Assembly (NCBI GenBank): GCA_049520515.1
Contig: JBEKPS010000006.1
Coordinates: 310,001 to 374,000 of the forward strand
Source of the DNA: JAFAMS01 sp049520515
Lineage (GTDB): Bacteria; Vulcanimicrobiota; Vulcanimicrobiia; Vulcanimicrobiales; Vulcanimicrobiaceae
DNA: 64,000 nt
Direction of reading: 5' to 3'
Under the pieces are notes generated by a model, which saw only the letters and a program-made list of their open reading frames with translations, did no database searches and was not told the origin of the DNA. Within the stretch, counting starts at the first letter, position 1. Every line of letters starts with the position of its first letter. Of the stretch, positions 45,386-53,723 are shown one piece after another. The translations under genes were made by a program, and so were the position numbers.

Positions 45386-46420
45386 ATGATCGCTCGCTCG
45401 GCGGTTTTGCTCGCCGTAGCTTTCGCGTCGAGCCTCATCCTCACGGCTTGCGCTCACCGATCGCCGATTTCGAATTCGGCGTCGTCGGTGAAAGTTGGCA
45501 TGGTGACCGACATCGGCGGCCTTGGCGATCGTTCGTTCAACGACGGCGCGTATGCGGGCTTGCTAGCCTGCAAGAAAAGCGTGGGCGCTCACGTCCAAGT
45601 TTTGCAGTCGAAATCGGCGGCTGACTATCAACCGAATCTAACCGTCTTCGCAAGCGAGAATTTCGACGAGACGTTTGCGATCGGGTTTCTCATGAATCGC
45701 GATCTTAACGAAGTTGCGAAGCGCTTTCCGAACAAGCACTTTGCGATCATCGACGCTGTGGTCGACGATCCTAACGTCGAATCGGTGACCTTCAAGGAGG
45801 AAGACGGCTCGTTCTTGGCCGGTGCGCTCGCAGCGCTCGTTTCGAAAACGCGCACGATCGCATTTCTGGGCGGCCTCGACATCCCGCTGCTGCGCAAGTT
45901 CGAAGCCGGCTATACGGCGGGCGCGCACGAAATCGACCCGAAAGTGAAAGTGCTCGTCAAGTACGTTGGTTCGTTCGAAGACGTCGCTTCAGGAAAAGAG
46001 CTCTCGGACGTGCTCTACTCCCAAGGGGCCGACATCATTTTCTCAGCGGCCGGCAAATCAGGACTCGGGCCGTTCGAGGTCGCGAAAGACCGCCCAAACA
46101 GTTATGTGATCGGTGTCGATTCAAACCAAGACGCGCTCTTGCCGGGCAAGGTGCTCACCAGCATGGTTAAGCATGTCGATAACGCCGTGCAGCGTGTCTG
46201 CGAAGATGCCGCCGCGCACAGGACGCTTTCCGGACACCTCATTCTCGGCTTGCGCGAGAACGGCGTTGGCCTGACCGACTTTCAATATACGAAAGATCTG
46301 ATCGGCGCTGCGAACATCGCGCGCCTCGAGCGCATTCGCAAAGCGATCGTCGCCGGCAAGATTACGCCGCCCTCGACGCGCGAAGAGCTCGCGAAATTCA
46401 ACCCGGTGCCGATCCCCTGA
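45386..46420 (+). CDS. BMP-family substrate-binding lipoprotein of an ABC importer
   Basis: This 344-residue lipoprotein has a signal peptide ending in the lipobox LTAC (Cys about residue 22). The BMP domain shows VGMVTDIGGLGDRSFNDGAY near the N-terminus and VIGVDSNQD in the ligand region, as in nucleoside-binding PnrA/BmpA proteins. It is followed without a gap by the ATPase and two permeases, completing the importer. Nucleosides are the likely ligands by family; this is not proven. Confidence 0.92.
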   Translation: MIARSAVLLAVAFASSLILTACAHRSPISNSASSVKVGMVTDIGGLGDRSFNDGAYAGLLACKKSVGAHVQVLQSKSAADYQPNLTVFASENFDETFAIGFLMNRDLNEVAKRFPNKHFAIIDAVVDDPNVESVTFKEEDGSFLAGALAALVSKTRTIAFLGGLDIPLLRKFEAGYTAGAHEIDPKVKVLVKYVGSFEDVASGKELSDVLYSQGADIIFSAAGKSGLGPFEVAKDRPNSYVIGVDSNQDALLPGKVLTSMVKHVDNAVQRVCEDAAAHRTLSGHLILGLRENGVGLTDFQYTKDLIGAANIARLERIRKAIVAGKITPPSTREELAKFNPVPIP

Positions 46421-47877
46421 TGCCCGTTCTCGCGCTACGCGGCATCGTAAAACGCTACGGCGATCTCGTTGCCGTTGGCGGCGTCGATCTCGAGCTCGAA
46501 TCGGGTGCGATCGTCGCTCTGATCGGCGAGAATGGGGCCGGCAAATCGACGCTCGCGAACATTGCGTTCGGAGCGACCGCTGCCGACGAGGGAACGATCG
46601 AACGCAACGGCGTCGTCGGTCTCGTCCACCAACACTTTCAGCTCGTCGAACGTCTGAGCGTTTGGGAAAACGTGCTGCTCGGACGCGAACCGCGCAAAGG
46701 CTGGCGGCTTGACGTCGCGGCGGCGCGCGCGCGCGTTCGCGAGCTGGGCGAACGTTATGGTCTGCACGTCGATCCGGACGCTATCGTCGAGACCCTCCCG
46801 ATCGGACTCAAGCAGCGCGTCGAGCTGCTGCGCGAGCTGGAGCGCGAGCCCGCGATCTTACTCCTCGACGAGCCGACCGCGGTGCTGGCGCCAAGCGAGA
46901 TCGCATCGTTTTTCACGATGATCGTCGCGCTGGCAAAGCGCGGGATTGCAATTCTCGTCGTGACGCACAAGCTCGCTGAAGTGATCGCGTACACCTCAAA
47001 AGTGAACGTGATGCGTGCCGGAGAGATCGTCGCGCGCTACGAAACCGCGCAAACGAACGCCGCTGAGCTCGCTCGCGCGATGGTGGGCGGTGAGATCCCA
47101 CCGCTCGCGGAACGGACCGCGTTGCCAAGACAAGTCTTGCCCGTCATACACATCAGCGGACTGTGCGCGCGAACCGAATCAGATGAGATCGCCGGCCTCG
47201 ATTTGACACTTGCGGCCGGCGAGATTCTCGGAATTGCAGGCGTCGAAGGCAACGGGCAAACGGCGCTGGCCGACGCGCTGGCCGGCATCGCGGACTACGA
47301 GGGTACGATCCGCTTTCGCGAAGAGAATCTTCCACCCTCACTCGGACCGCACGCGCGCATCATGCGCGGCATCCAGATCATCCCGCAAGATCGCCAACAC
47401 GAAGCGCTCGTGCTTGATTGGAGCGTCACGGAGAACGCGATCCTTGGCCGCGAGCGCAATCCGGAGCTCCGCCGCGGTTGGCAAGTCGATCGCGCGGCAG
47501 CACGTGCGTTCGCGCAAACAATCGTCGAACGTTTTGACGTACGGCCGCCGCGCGTTGACGCGCGCGTGGGTGGTCTCTCGGGTGGAAACCAACAGAAGGT
47601 CGTCGTCGGACGCGTGCTCGCCGGCCAGCCCTCGTTCGTGCTCGCGTATCAACCGACACGCGGAATCGACGTTGGTGCCGCCGCGCTCGTGCAATCACGC
47701 CTGATTGAAGCGCGCAATGCAGGGACCGCAATTCTGCTGATCTCGTTCGAGCTCGATGAGATCTTTGCGCTCGCCGACCGTGTAGTCGTGCTCTACCGCG
47801 GCAAAATTGCCGGCGAGTTCGGACGCGATGCATTCGATCGCGGGCGTATCGGAGCCCTGATGGCGGGTTCGTCGTGA
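46420..47877 (+). CDS. Double-domain ABC ATPase of the nucleoside-type importer
   Basis: This is a 485-residue protein with two ATPase domains in tandem. Domain 1 has Walker A GENGAGKST and Walker B LLLDEPTAVL, but no clear LSGGQ (TLPIGLKQRVELL replaces it). Domain 2 has a degenerate Walker A (GVEGNGQTA) and the signature LSGGNQQKVVVG. Such asymmetry is usual in sugar and nucleoside importers. Its ATG shares a base with the BMP gene stop. Confidence 0.93.
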   Translation: MPVLALRGIVKRYGDLVAVGGVDLELESGAIVALIGENGAGKSTLANIAFGATAADEGTIERNGVVGLVHQHFQLVERLSVWENVLLGREPRKGWRLDVAAARARVRELGERYGLHVDPDAIVETLPIGLKQRVELLRELEREPAILLLDEPTAVLAPSEIASFFTMIVALAKRGIAILVVTHKLAEVIAYTSKVNVMRAGEIVARYETAQTNAAELARAMVGGEIPPLAERTALPRQVLPVIHISGLCARTESDEIAGLDLTLAAGEILGIAGVEGNGQTALADALAGIADYEGTIRFREENLPPSLGPHARIMRGIQIIPQDRQHEALVLDWSVTENAILGRERNPELRRGWQVDRAAARAFAQTIVERFDVRPPRVDARVGGLSGGNQQKVVVGRVLAGQPSFVLAYQPTRGIDVGAAALVQSRLIEARNAGTAILLISFELDEIFALADRVVVLYRGKIAGEFGRDAFDRGRIGALMAGSS

Positions 47878-48887
47878 AGCTTTCACGCGGCGCTCGCGAT
47901 GCGGCGATCGCCTTCGGCATCATCGTCGTGTTCGGCAGTCTCGCGATGATGCTTGCGGGCGTGAACCCAATCGACGGCTTCACCGCGCTCATGATCGGGG
48001 CGCTCGGAAACGTTCCGGAAACTGCGGAAACGCTGGTGCAAACGACGTCGCTGCTCTTTCCCGCACTGGGAATCGCGGTCGCGTTTCGTGCCGGATTGTT
48101 CAACATCGGCGCTGAGGGACAGCTGCTCATCGGTGGTCTGCTTGCGGGCGTTATCGGCGAACGCTTCATCGCGCCCGGGATCATTGCGATCCCGGTGCTG
48201 CTTCTTGCGGGCGCGGTCGGCGGGGGCTTTTGGGGGGCACTGGCAGGCTGGCTCCGCGCGCGCTTTGCCGCAAACGAAGTCATCGCAACCTTGATGCTCA
48301 ATTACGTCGCGATTCAGGTCGCCGCATATGCGATCACGGGACCACTAAAGAGTGCGACGGGTGCCGGGAATGAGACGGGAGAGTTGCCGCCCTCGGCGTG
48401 GCTACCGACAATTTTGCCGGATACGCGCTTGACGATCGCGCTTGTCCTGGCGCTCGCGCTGGCACTCTTTCTCCGTTGGATGCTCCGCTCGACCGTTATC
48501 GGTTATCAGCTGCGCGCCGTCGGTGACGCGCCGCGAACGGCCCAGCGCGCCGGGATCGATTTGGCGAAGATGCGATTCTGGACGATGGCGTTCTCCGGCG
48601 CCATCGCGGGCTTCGGCGGTGCGACGATCGTGCTCGGCGTCTTGCATCGCTTCAACCTCGCACTCTCGCCGGGATATGGATTCATCGGCATCGCCGTTGC
48701 GCTCGTCGGTGAGCTCGATCCGCTCTGGGTCACCGTGGCCGCGTTTGTGTTCGGCATCTTGCAGAACGGCGCGATCGGTATGCAAGCCGCCGCCAATGTC
48801 CCACGCGACGTCGTGACGGCAATCGAGGGTCTCATCATCCTCGTCCTGGCAGGCCGTCGTATCATCACGCGAAGCGGAGCCGATTGA
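47874..48887 (+). CDS. ABC importer permease, subunit 1
   Basis: This 337-residue inner-membrane permease has about nine or ten helices, of the RbsC/nucleoside type. GLFNIGAEGQLLIGGLLAG and ANEVIATLMLNYVA are typical family motifs. It starts with GTG overlapping the ATPase stop (GTGA) and is followed by the second permease by overlap. Confidence 0.93.
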   Translation: MKLSRGARDAAIAFGIIVVFGSLAMMLAGVNPIDGFTALMIGALGNVPETAETLVQTTSLLFPALGIAVAFRAGLFNIGAEGQLLIGGLLAGVIGERFIAPGIIAIPVLLLAGAVGGGFWGALAGWLRARFAANEVIATLMLNYVAIQVAAYAITGPLKSATGAGNETGELPPSAWLPTILPDTRLTIALVLALALALFLRWMLRSTVIGYQLRAVGDAPRTAQRAGIDLAKMRFWTMAFSGAIAGFGGATIVLGVLHRFNLALSPGYGFIGIAVALVGELDPLWVTVAAFVFGILQNGAIGMQAAANVPRDVVTAIEGLIILVLAGRRIITRSGAD

Positions 48888-49738
48888 TGATTGCATTTTT
48901 GTGGCTGATGCTGGTCAAGTCCGCGCCGCTCGTGTATGCGGCGCTCGGCGGTGTGTTGTGCGAACGCTCGGGCGTGCTCAACATTGGCCTCGAAGGGATG
49001 ATCGCGATCGGCGCATTCTCCGGAGTTGCGATCTCGTTCGCAACCGGAAGCGCAATCTTGGGTGCGATCGGCGGCGTCGCATCGGGTGCGTTGCTCGGCG
49101 CAATTCTGGGAATTGCTGCAACGCGTTTTCGTGTCGAACAGATCGTCGCGGGAACCGGAATCAACTTGATCGCGCTTGGCGGTGCGGCGTACGGACTCGT
49201 GATCGTCTTCGGACAGCCCGGTGCGTCCAAAGAAGTGAACGCGCTTGGCCCGACCGGCGAGATTGCGATGGTCTGCTTGGCACTCGCGCTGGCGGGACTC
49301 TTACACGTCTTCCTCTACTGGACGCGCGCGGGCTTGCACGTGCGGGCGTGCGGCGAGAATCCTCGCGCCGCCGATGTTGCCGGCATCAATCCGCTGCGCG
49401 TCCGATTCTGGGCGACGACGGCCGGCGGCGCGATTGCTGCGCTCGGCGGTGTGTTCCTTGCAATGGCCGAGCTCGATCTCTACTCGGACGGGATGAGCGC
49501 GGGTCGCGGTTTCATTGCGCTCGCAGCCGTCATCTTCGGACGTTGGAATCCGCTCGGCGCAGCCGCGGCCGCGTTGTTCTTCGGTGCGTTCGAAGCTTTA
49601 CAATTCACGTTGCAGCGCACCGGGATACCGGTCGAGTTCATGCAGGCGCTGCCGTATGTCGCAGCGCTGATCGCGCTCGCGGGCTTCGCTGGTCGCGCGC
49701 GCGCGCCGGCTGCTGACGGTGTCCCCTATAGAAGATAA
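48887..49738 (+). CDS. ABC importer permease, subunit 2
   Basis: This 283-residue permease has about eight helices. The motif GVLNIGLEGMIAIGAFSG mirrors the other permease, and VEQIVAGTGINLIALG is the coupling region. ATG 48887 shares a base with the preceding stop; TTG 48884 is an alternative. It is the last gene of the importer and overlaps the serine hydrolase start by about 20 bases. Confidence 0.93.
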   Translation: MIAFLWLMLVKSAPLVYAALGGVLCERSGVLNIGLEGMIAIGAFSGVAISFATGSAILGAIGGVASGALLGAILGIAATRFRVEQIVAGTGINLIALGGAAYGLVIVFGQPGASKEVNALGPTGEIAMVCLALALAGLLHVFLYWTRAGLHVRACGENPRAADVAGINPLRVRFWATTAGGAIAALGGVFLAMAELDLYSDGMSAGRGFIALAAVIFGRWNPLGAAAAALFFGAFEALQFTLQRTGIPVEFMQALPYVAALIALAGFAGRARAPAADGVPYRR

Positions 49739-50795
49739 GGTCAGGAGCCGAACGAATAACTATTCTTTGGGCGCCTGGGGGTACAAGGCTCTGAACGTCC
49801 GTTCGTTCCTCGTTCTTACTGTTATTGCGACGTCGTTGTTTTTGAGCGCGCCGCGCGCTGCGATGTCGAACCCCCTCTCCGAATTACAAACGCGATTGCG
49901 GTCGGCTGCACAACGGCTACCGGCACGCGTCGGAATCGCAATCGAAGATCTTGCAACCGGTACGATATCCGGCATCAATGCAAATGCGAGTATGCCGGCG
50001 GCATCGACGATCAAAGTGCCGGTAATGGTCGAAGTGTTCGAGCAGATGGCGCAAGGGCGCGTCTCGCTCAATGAGCCCGTGCACTTGATGGCGAGCGATC
50101 GCGACTGGGGTTGGGGCGAGCTCTGCGACGCGCCGCTTGGAAGCCGCTACACCGTATCGACGCTCTTGTGGAAGATGATCACGCAGAGCGACAACACGGC
50201 GACGAACATGCTGATTCGCCTGGTCGGCCGGCAAAGCATCAACGTTAGGATGCAAGGGCTCGGATTGACCAACACGCGCGTCGCAGATTACATTCGCTCC
50301 GACGGCGACATCCGCTCCCTGCGTTCGAGCGCTGCCGACATGGCGCACCTGCTCGATGCAATCGCGCGCGACCAGCTGATCGATCAGTGGAGCTCGCGTC
50401 AGATGATGCTGATTCTGGAAGGGCAGACGCACAACGGTTTGCTGCCGGTGCCGTTGCCGCGTGATGTGAAGATCGCACACAAGACGGGCGAGCTGCACGA
50501 CACGCTCAATGACGTTGGGATCGTCGAAGACGATCGCGAGCCGTACGTCATCGCGGTAATGACAACCGCGTTGCCGACGCTCGACGTCGGGCGCAGTTTC
50601 ATCCAAGGTATCTCGCGGCTCACCTACCACGCGATGATTCAGTTCGCGAGCTGGCGCGAAGCTTCGGGTGTCACGCCCGTCGATAGCTTTGCGCACCCGG
50701 CAGATACGCTGAGCGCACCGGCCGTCTCGCCGGACTTGCGCATGTGGCTGCCGGCGGACAGCAGTTCTAAAGAAGATAGCGCCGGCGCCGACTAA
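49719..50795 (+). CDS. Exported class A beta-lactamase-fold serine hydrolase
   Basis: This protein of about 358 residues has an N-terminal signal segment (around residues 28-50) and the class A motifs STIK (nucleophile), SDN (TQSDNTATN) and KTG (AHKTGELHD). The omega-loop ExxLN motif with the catalytic Glu is not seen where expected (VADYIRSDGDIRSLRS). It may therefore be a penicillin-binding or peptidase relative rather than an efficient beta-lactamase. The GTG start at 49719 is uncertain; a TTG at 49767 would fit the signal peptide better. The C-terminus is a disordered tail. Confidence 0.85.
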   Translation: MSPIEDKVRSRTNNYSLGAWGYKALNVRSFLVLTVIATSLFLSAPRAAMSNPLSELQTRLRSAAQRLPARVGIAIEDLATGTISGINANASMPAASTIKVPVMVEVFEQMAQGRVSLNEPVHLMASDRDWGWGELCDAPLGSRYTVSTLLWKMITQSDNTATNMLIRLVGRQSINVRMQGLGLTNTRVADYIRSDGDIRSLRSSAADMAHLLDAIARDQLIDQWSSRQMMLILEGQTHNGLLPVPLPRDVKIAHKTGELHDTLNDVGIVEDDREPYVIAVMTTALPTLDVGRSFIQGISRLTYHAMIQFASWREASGVTPVDSFAHPADTLSAPAVSPDLRMWLPADSSSKEDSAGAD

Positions 50796-50799
50796 TCTT

Positions 50800-50816
50800 C
50801 CCGCGCGGTACGCGCG
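50800..50816. other. Perfect GC hairpin between two genes
   Basis: CCGCGCG (50800-50806) and CGCGCGG (50810-50816) form a 7-base-pair stem around a GTA loop, 4 bases after the hydrolase stop and 13 bases before the TPR/ATP-grasp start. No T-run follows, so it is not a standard terminator. It may limit readthrough or translation. Confidence 0.5.
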
Positions 50817-50829
50817 GCTGGCACTCGAG

Positions 50830-52263
50830 ATGCAGCTCGACGAACTCGAGCTCACGCTCGTGCTCGATCCGGACGCCCTCGACAAAAGCTTCGAGCGCGC
50901 GTGCATTCTCGGAGCGCTCGGACGCACCGACGACGCAATGCACGCGTATCGCGACGTGCTGCACCAGCGTCCCGATCACTTCGGCGCACTCAACAATCTC
51001 GCCGTGCTGCTGCTGGATCGCGGATCGCAGCGCTCCGCGCTTCAAGCCTACAGACTGCTTGTCGCGCGTCATCCGGAAAGCGCTATCGCACACAGCCACT
51101 TGGCGACGGTGCTCCGCGATGCCGGCGACGCCGACGAAGCGATCGAGCACTTCCAGCGTGCGATCGAAATCGATCCAACGACTGGGTCAGCGCACCACGG
51201 GCTCGCTTCGATCTTTTCCGAACGCGGCGACGAGCAAGCCGCGGCGCGCGAACGCAGACTCGGATACACGCATCGACCGGTTACGTTCGGTCGATTTCGC
51301 GGCGACGGCGAACCAGTTCTCGTCTTAGTCCTTGGCGTCGAGAGCGAAGGAAACGTCCCGACCAAAAGTCTCTTCGACAATCGTATTTTTGCGGTCGCAT
51401 CGCTACTCGTCGGTTTCTACGACGCCGAAAGCCCGCTTCCGCCGCACGACGTTGTGTTCAATGCGATCGGCGACGCCGACCGCTGCGCGCTCGAGCTGAC
51501 AGCAGCCGAGACCCTACTCGCACGCACCGATGCGCCGGTGATCAACGCACCAAGTACCGTTCTGCTCACGGGACGCGTCGCAAACGGCGACCGCCTCGGC
51601 GCGATACCGGACGTCATCACGCCGCGCTTTGCGATCTTTCCGCGTTGGCTGCTGGATCGCACGGAGCCGGCCGCCGTCCTCGCGGCGAACGGTTTCAGCT
51701 TCCCACTGTTGTTGCGCGCGCCGGGCTTTCATACGGGACAGCACTTCGTGAAAGTCGACCAGCTCGCTGACGTCTCGAAAGCGCTGAACGGCTTGCCATC
51801 CAACGCCGTCATCGCGATACAATTCCTCGATACGCGTAACGCAGACGGCGCATTCCGTAAATATCGAATGATTATCGTCGACGGAGAGATGTTTCCGTTG
51901 CATCTGGCTGTCTCGAACGACTGGAAGGTTCACTACTTCAGCGCCGACATGATCGATAATCCTGAGCATCGCGCCGAGGACGCGGCGTTTCTCGAAGATC
52001 CGCGCGGCATGATCGGAGAGCGTGCATACGCGGGGCTGGAGAAGATCGTCCAGACCTTGGCGCTCGATTACGGCGGCATCGATTTCTCGATCGACCCGAG
52101 CGGCAAGGTGGTGCTGTTCGAGGCGAATGCAACGATGATCGTGCAGCCACCGCCACCCGAAGCGATGTGGAATTACCGGCGCAAGCCGGTTGAGCGCATC
52201 ATCACCGCCGTGCACACGATGCTGCGCGATCGCGCTCAACTCGGCGCGCGCGCAAGCCGTTGA
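50830..52263 (+). CDS. TPR-repeat protein fused to an ATP-grasp-like domain
   Basis: This is a 477-residue protein. Residues 10-145 form three or four tetratricopeptide repeats (ALNNLAVLLLDRG, AHSHLATVLRDAGDADEAIEHFQRAIEIDP). Residues 160-477 resemble an ATP-grasp ligase: FPLLLRAPGFHTGQHF for ATP binding, then YRMIIVDGEMFPLH and a metal-site-like IDPSGKVVLFEANATM near the end. ATP-grasp enzymes join acids to amines or thiols. Partners and substrate are unknown. I am confident of the TPR part, less so of the catalytic assignment. Confidence 0.75.
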   Translation: MQLDELELTLVLDPDALDKSFERACILGALGRTDDAMHAYRDVLHQRPDHFGALNNLAVLLLDRGSQRSALQAYRLLVARHPESAIAHSHLATVLRDAGDADEAIEHFQRAIEIDPTTGSAHHGLASIFSERGDEQAAARERRLGYTHRPVTFGRFRGDGEPVLVLVLGVESEGNVPTKSLFDNRIFAVASLLVGFYDAESPLPPHDVVFNAIGDADRCALELTAAETLLARTDAPVINAPSTVLLTGRVANGDRLGAIPDVITPRFAIFPRWLLDRTEPAAVLAANGFSFPLLLRAPGFHTGQHFVKVDQLADVSKALNGLPSNAVIAIQFLDTRNADGAFRKYRMIIVDGEMFPLHLAVSNDWKVHYFSADMIDNPEHRAEDAAFLEDPRGMIGERAYAGLEKIVQTLALDYGGIDFSIDPSGKVVLFEANATMIVQPPPPEAMWNYRRKPVERIITAVHTMLRDRAQLGARASR

Positions 52264-52952
52264 TGCGGGCGGAGCGAGCCGCGCGTGAGCTCGTGCTCAT
52301 ATTCGCGATACGCTTCTTCATCGATATCGAGATCGCGCATCTCCGCTAGAGTCTCGCTCGGATCGTAGCGCGACGAACCGAATCGCACTTTTCCGCCTTC
52401 GAGAAACGCGTACGACGCATAGCCGGCGCGCTGTGGCATTCCGACGCTTCCAGGATTCACAACCAGGGCGCTCCCTTTCCAAGTGCCGCGCCGGTGCGTG
52501 TGACCGACAACGACGACGGCGCAATGTGGAAAAGCGCGCATTGTGCGTGACAGCTCTTCGGGCGTCGGCGCGACATAGCGTGTGTAGTCGCCCGGGTACG
52601 CGTGCGTCATTCCGATCCGCACGCCGTCCAGGCTCAGCTCGAGCTCGGGAGGGAGTGCGCGCAACCAGCGCATCTGTGCAGCATTGAGCGATGCGCGTGC
52701 GTGCTCGCGTAACGCTTTTGCGGTGTGCAGGAGCGCGGGTGGCACTGGATGCTGCTTTGTCACACGGGCAACGGCATCGTCTTCTTCACCGCGCACGCAT
52801 TTGACGTCGAGCCGCATCAGCTCGGCGACGACGCCGCTCGGGTCGGGACCGAAGCCAACCACATCGCCGGCACAAATGATTGCGTCGGCCGCGGGCAAGG
52901 AACGTAATGCCGGAAGATTTGCGTGAATATCGGAGATGATCAGGACTCGCAT
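52236..52952 (-). CDS. Calcineurin-like metallophosphoesterase (YfcE/MJ0936-like)
   Basis: This 238-residue phosphoesterase has DIHAN, GDVVGFGPDP, VVGHTHRRG and NPGSVGMPQ as metal-site motifs. Where most members have GNHD the sequence reads RGEEDDAV, so one metal ligand is changed, as in some family members. Its ATG is directly adjacent to the lptB start on the other strand (CATATG at 52950-52955). Its 3' end overlaps the TPR/ATP-grasp gene by 28 bases. Confidence 0.88.
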   Translation of the reverse strand: MRVLIISDIHANLPALRSLPAADAIICAGDVVGFGPDPSGVVAELMRLDVKCVRGEEDDAVARVTKQHPVPPALLHTAKALREHARASLNAAQMRWLRALPPELELSLDGVRIGMTHAYPGDYTRYVAPTPEELSRTMRAFPHCAVVVVGHTHRRGTWKGSALVVNPGSVGMPQRAGYASYAFLEGGKVRFGSSRYDPSETLAEMRDLDIDEEAYREYEHELTRGSLRPHQRLARAPS

Positions 52953-53723
52953 ATGGGGATTGAGAACTCTCCCCGGATGACAGTGCCTGAACCTGCGCGC
53001 GCGCTCGTCGCCGAGGACCTGCGTAAGCGCTACGGAGCGCGCTACGTCGTGGACGGCGTGACCGTTCGCGTCGAGCCGGGCGAGATCGTCGGACTGCTGG
53101 GGCCAAACGGCGCCGGGAAAACCACCAGCTTCGGCATGATTGTCGGCAACGTCAAGGCCGATGGCGGCAAAATGATCGTCGACGGAACCGACATCACCGA
53201 GATGTCGATGTCCGAGCGCGCTCGGCAGGGTCTGGGCTACCTCTCACAAGAGCGTTCGATCTTCCGCCGGCTCAGCGTCGCCGACAACCTGCGCTTGATC
53301 CTCGAGATGCGTGATTCCGAGCCGGAGCGGCGCGTCGAAATCTTCAACCGCGTTGTCGAGCGCTTCAATCTTGCGCCGATCATCGATATGCGCGGCGATA
53401 CGATCTCGGGCGGACAGCAGCGACGCGTCGAGGTCGCGCGTGCCCTCGTTACGGAGCCGTCGTATCTTTTGCTCGACGAGCCCTTTAGCGGGATCGATCC
53501 CCTCACGGTCTCGGAGCTGCAGCGCCTGATCGCGGAGCTGCGCGGCGACGGATACGGCATCTTGATCACCGATCACAACGTGCGCGATACGCTTGCGATC
53601 ACGAACCGTTCGTACGTCATTCACAACGGAAAGGTCATTGCGTCCGGAGTCCCCGAGGAACTCGTCGACAATCCCGAAGCGCGACGTTTCTTTCTGGGCG
53701 AAAACTTCCGGATGGCCGGTTAA
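52953..53723 (+). CDS. lptB: Lipopolysaccharide-export ABC ATPase LptB
   Basis: This ATPase of about 256 residues drives transport of LPS from the inner to the outer membrane. It has Walker A GPNGAGKTT, QERSIFRRLSVADNL (Q-loop and LptB-specific region), the signature ISGGQQRRVEVARAL, Walker B LLLDEPFSGIDP and the switch His in ITDHNVRDTL. ATG 52953 or 52977 could be the start. LptA, C, D, F and G are not in the window. Confidence 0.92.
   Translation: MGIENSPRMTVPEPARALVAEDLRKRYGARYVVDGVTVRVEPGEIVGLLGPNGAGKTTSFGMIVGNVKADGGKMIVDGTDITEMSMSERARQGLGYLSQERSIFRRLSVADNLRLILEMRDSEPERRVEIFNRVVERFNLAPIIDMRGDTISGGQQRRVEVARALVTEPSYLLLDEPFSGIDPLTVSELQRLIAELRGDGYGILITDHNVRDTLAITNRSYVIHNGKVIASGVPEELVDNPEARRFFLGENFRMAG

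Noticed and set aside
50800..50816. Rho-independent terminator after the beta-lactamase-fold gene
   Set aside because: The stem is perfect but no T-run follows on either strand, so I list it only as a hairpin.
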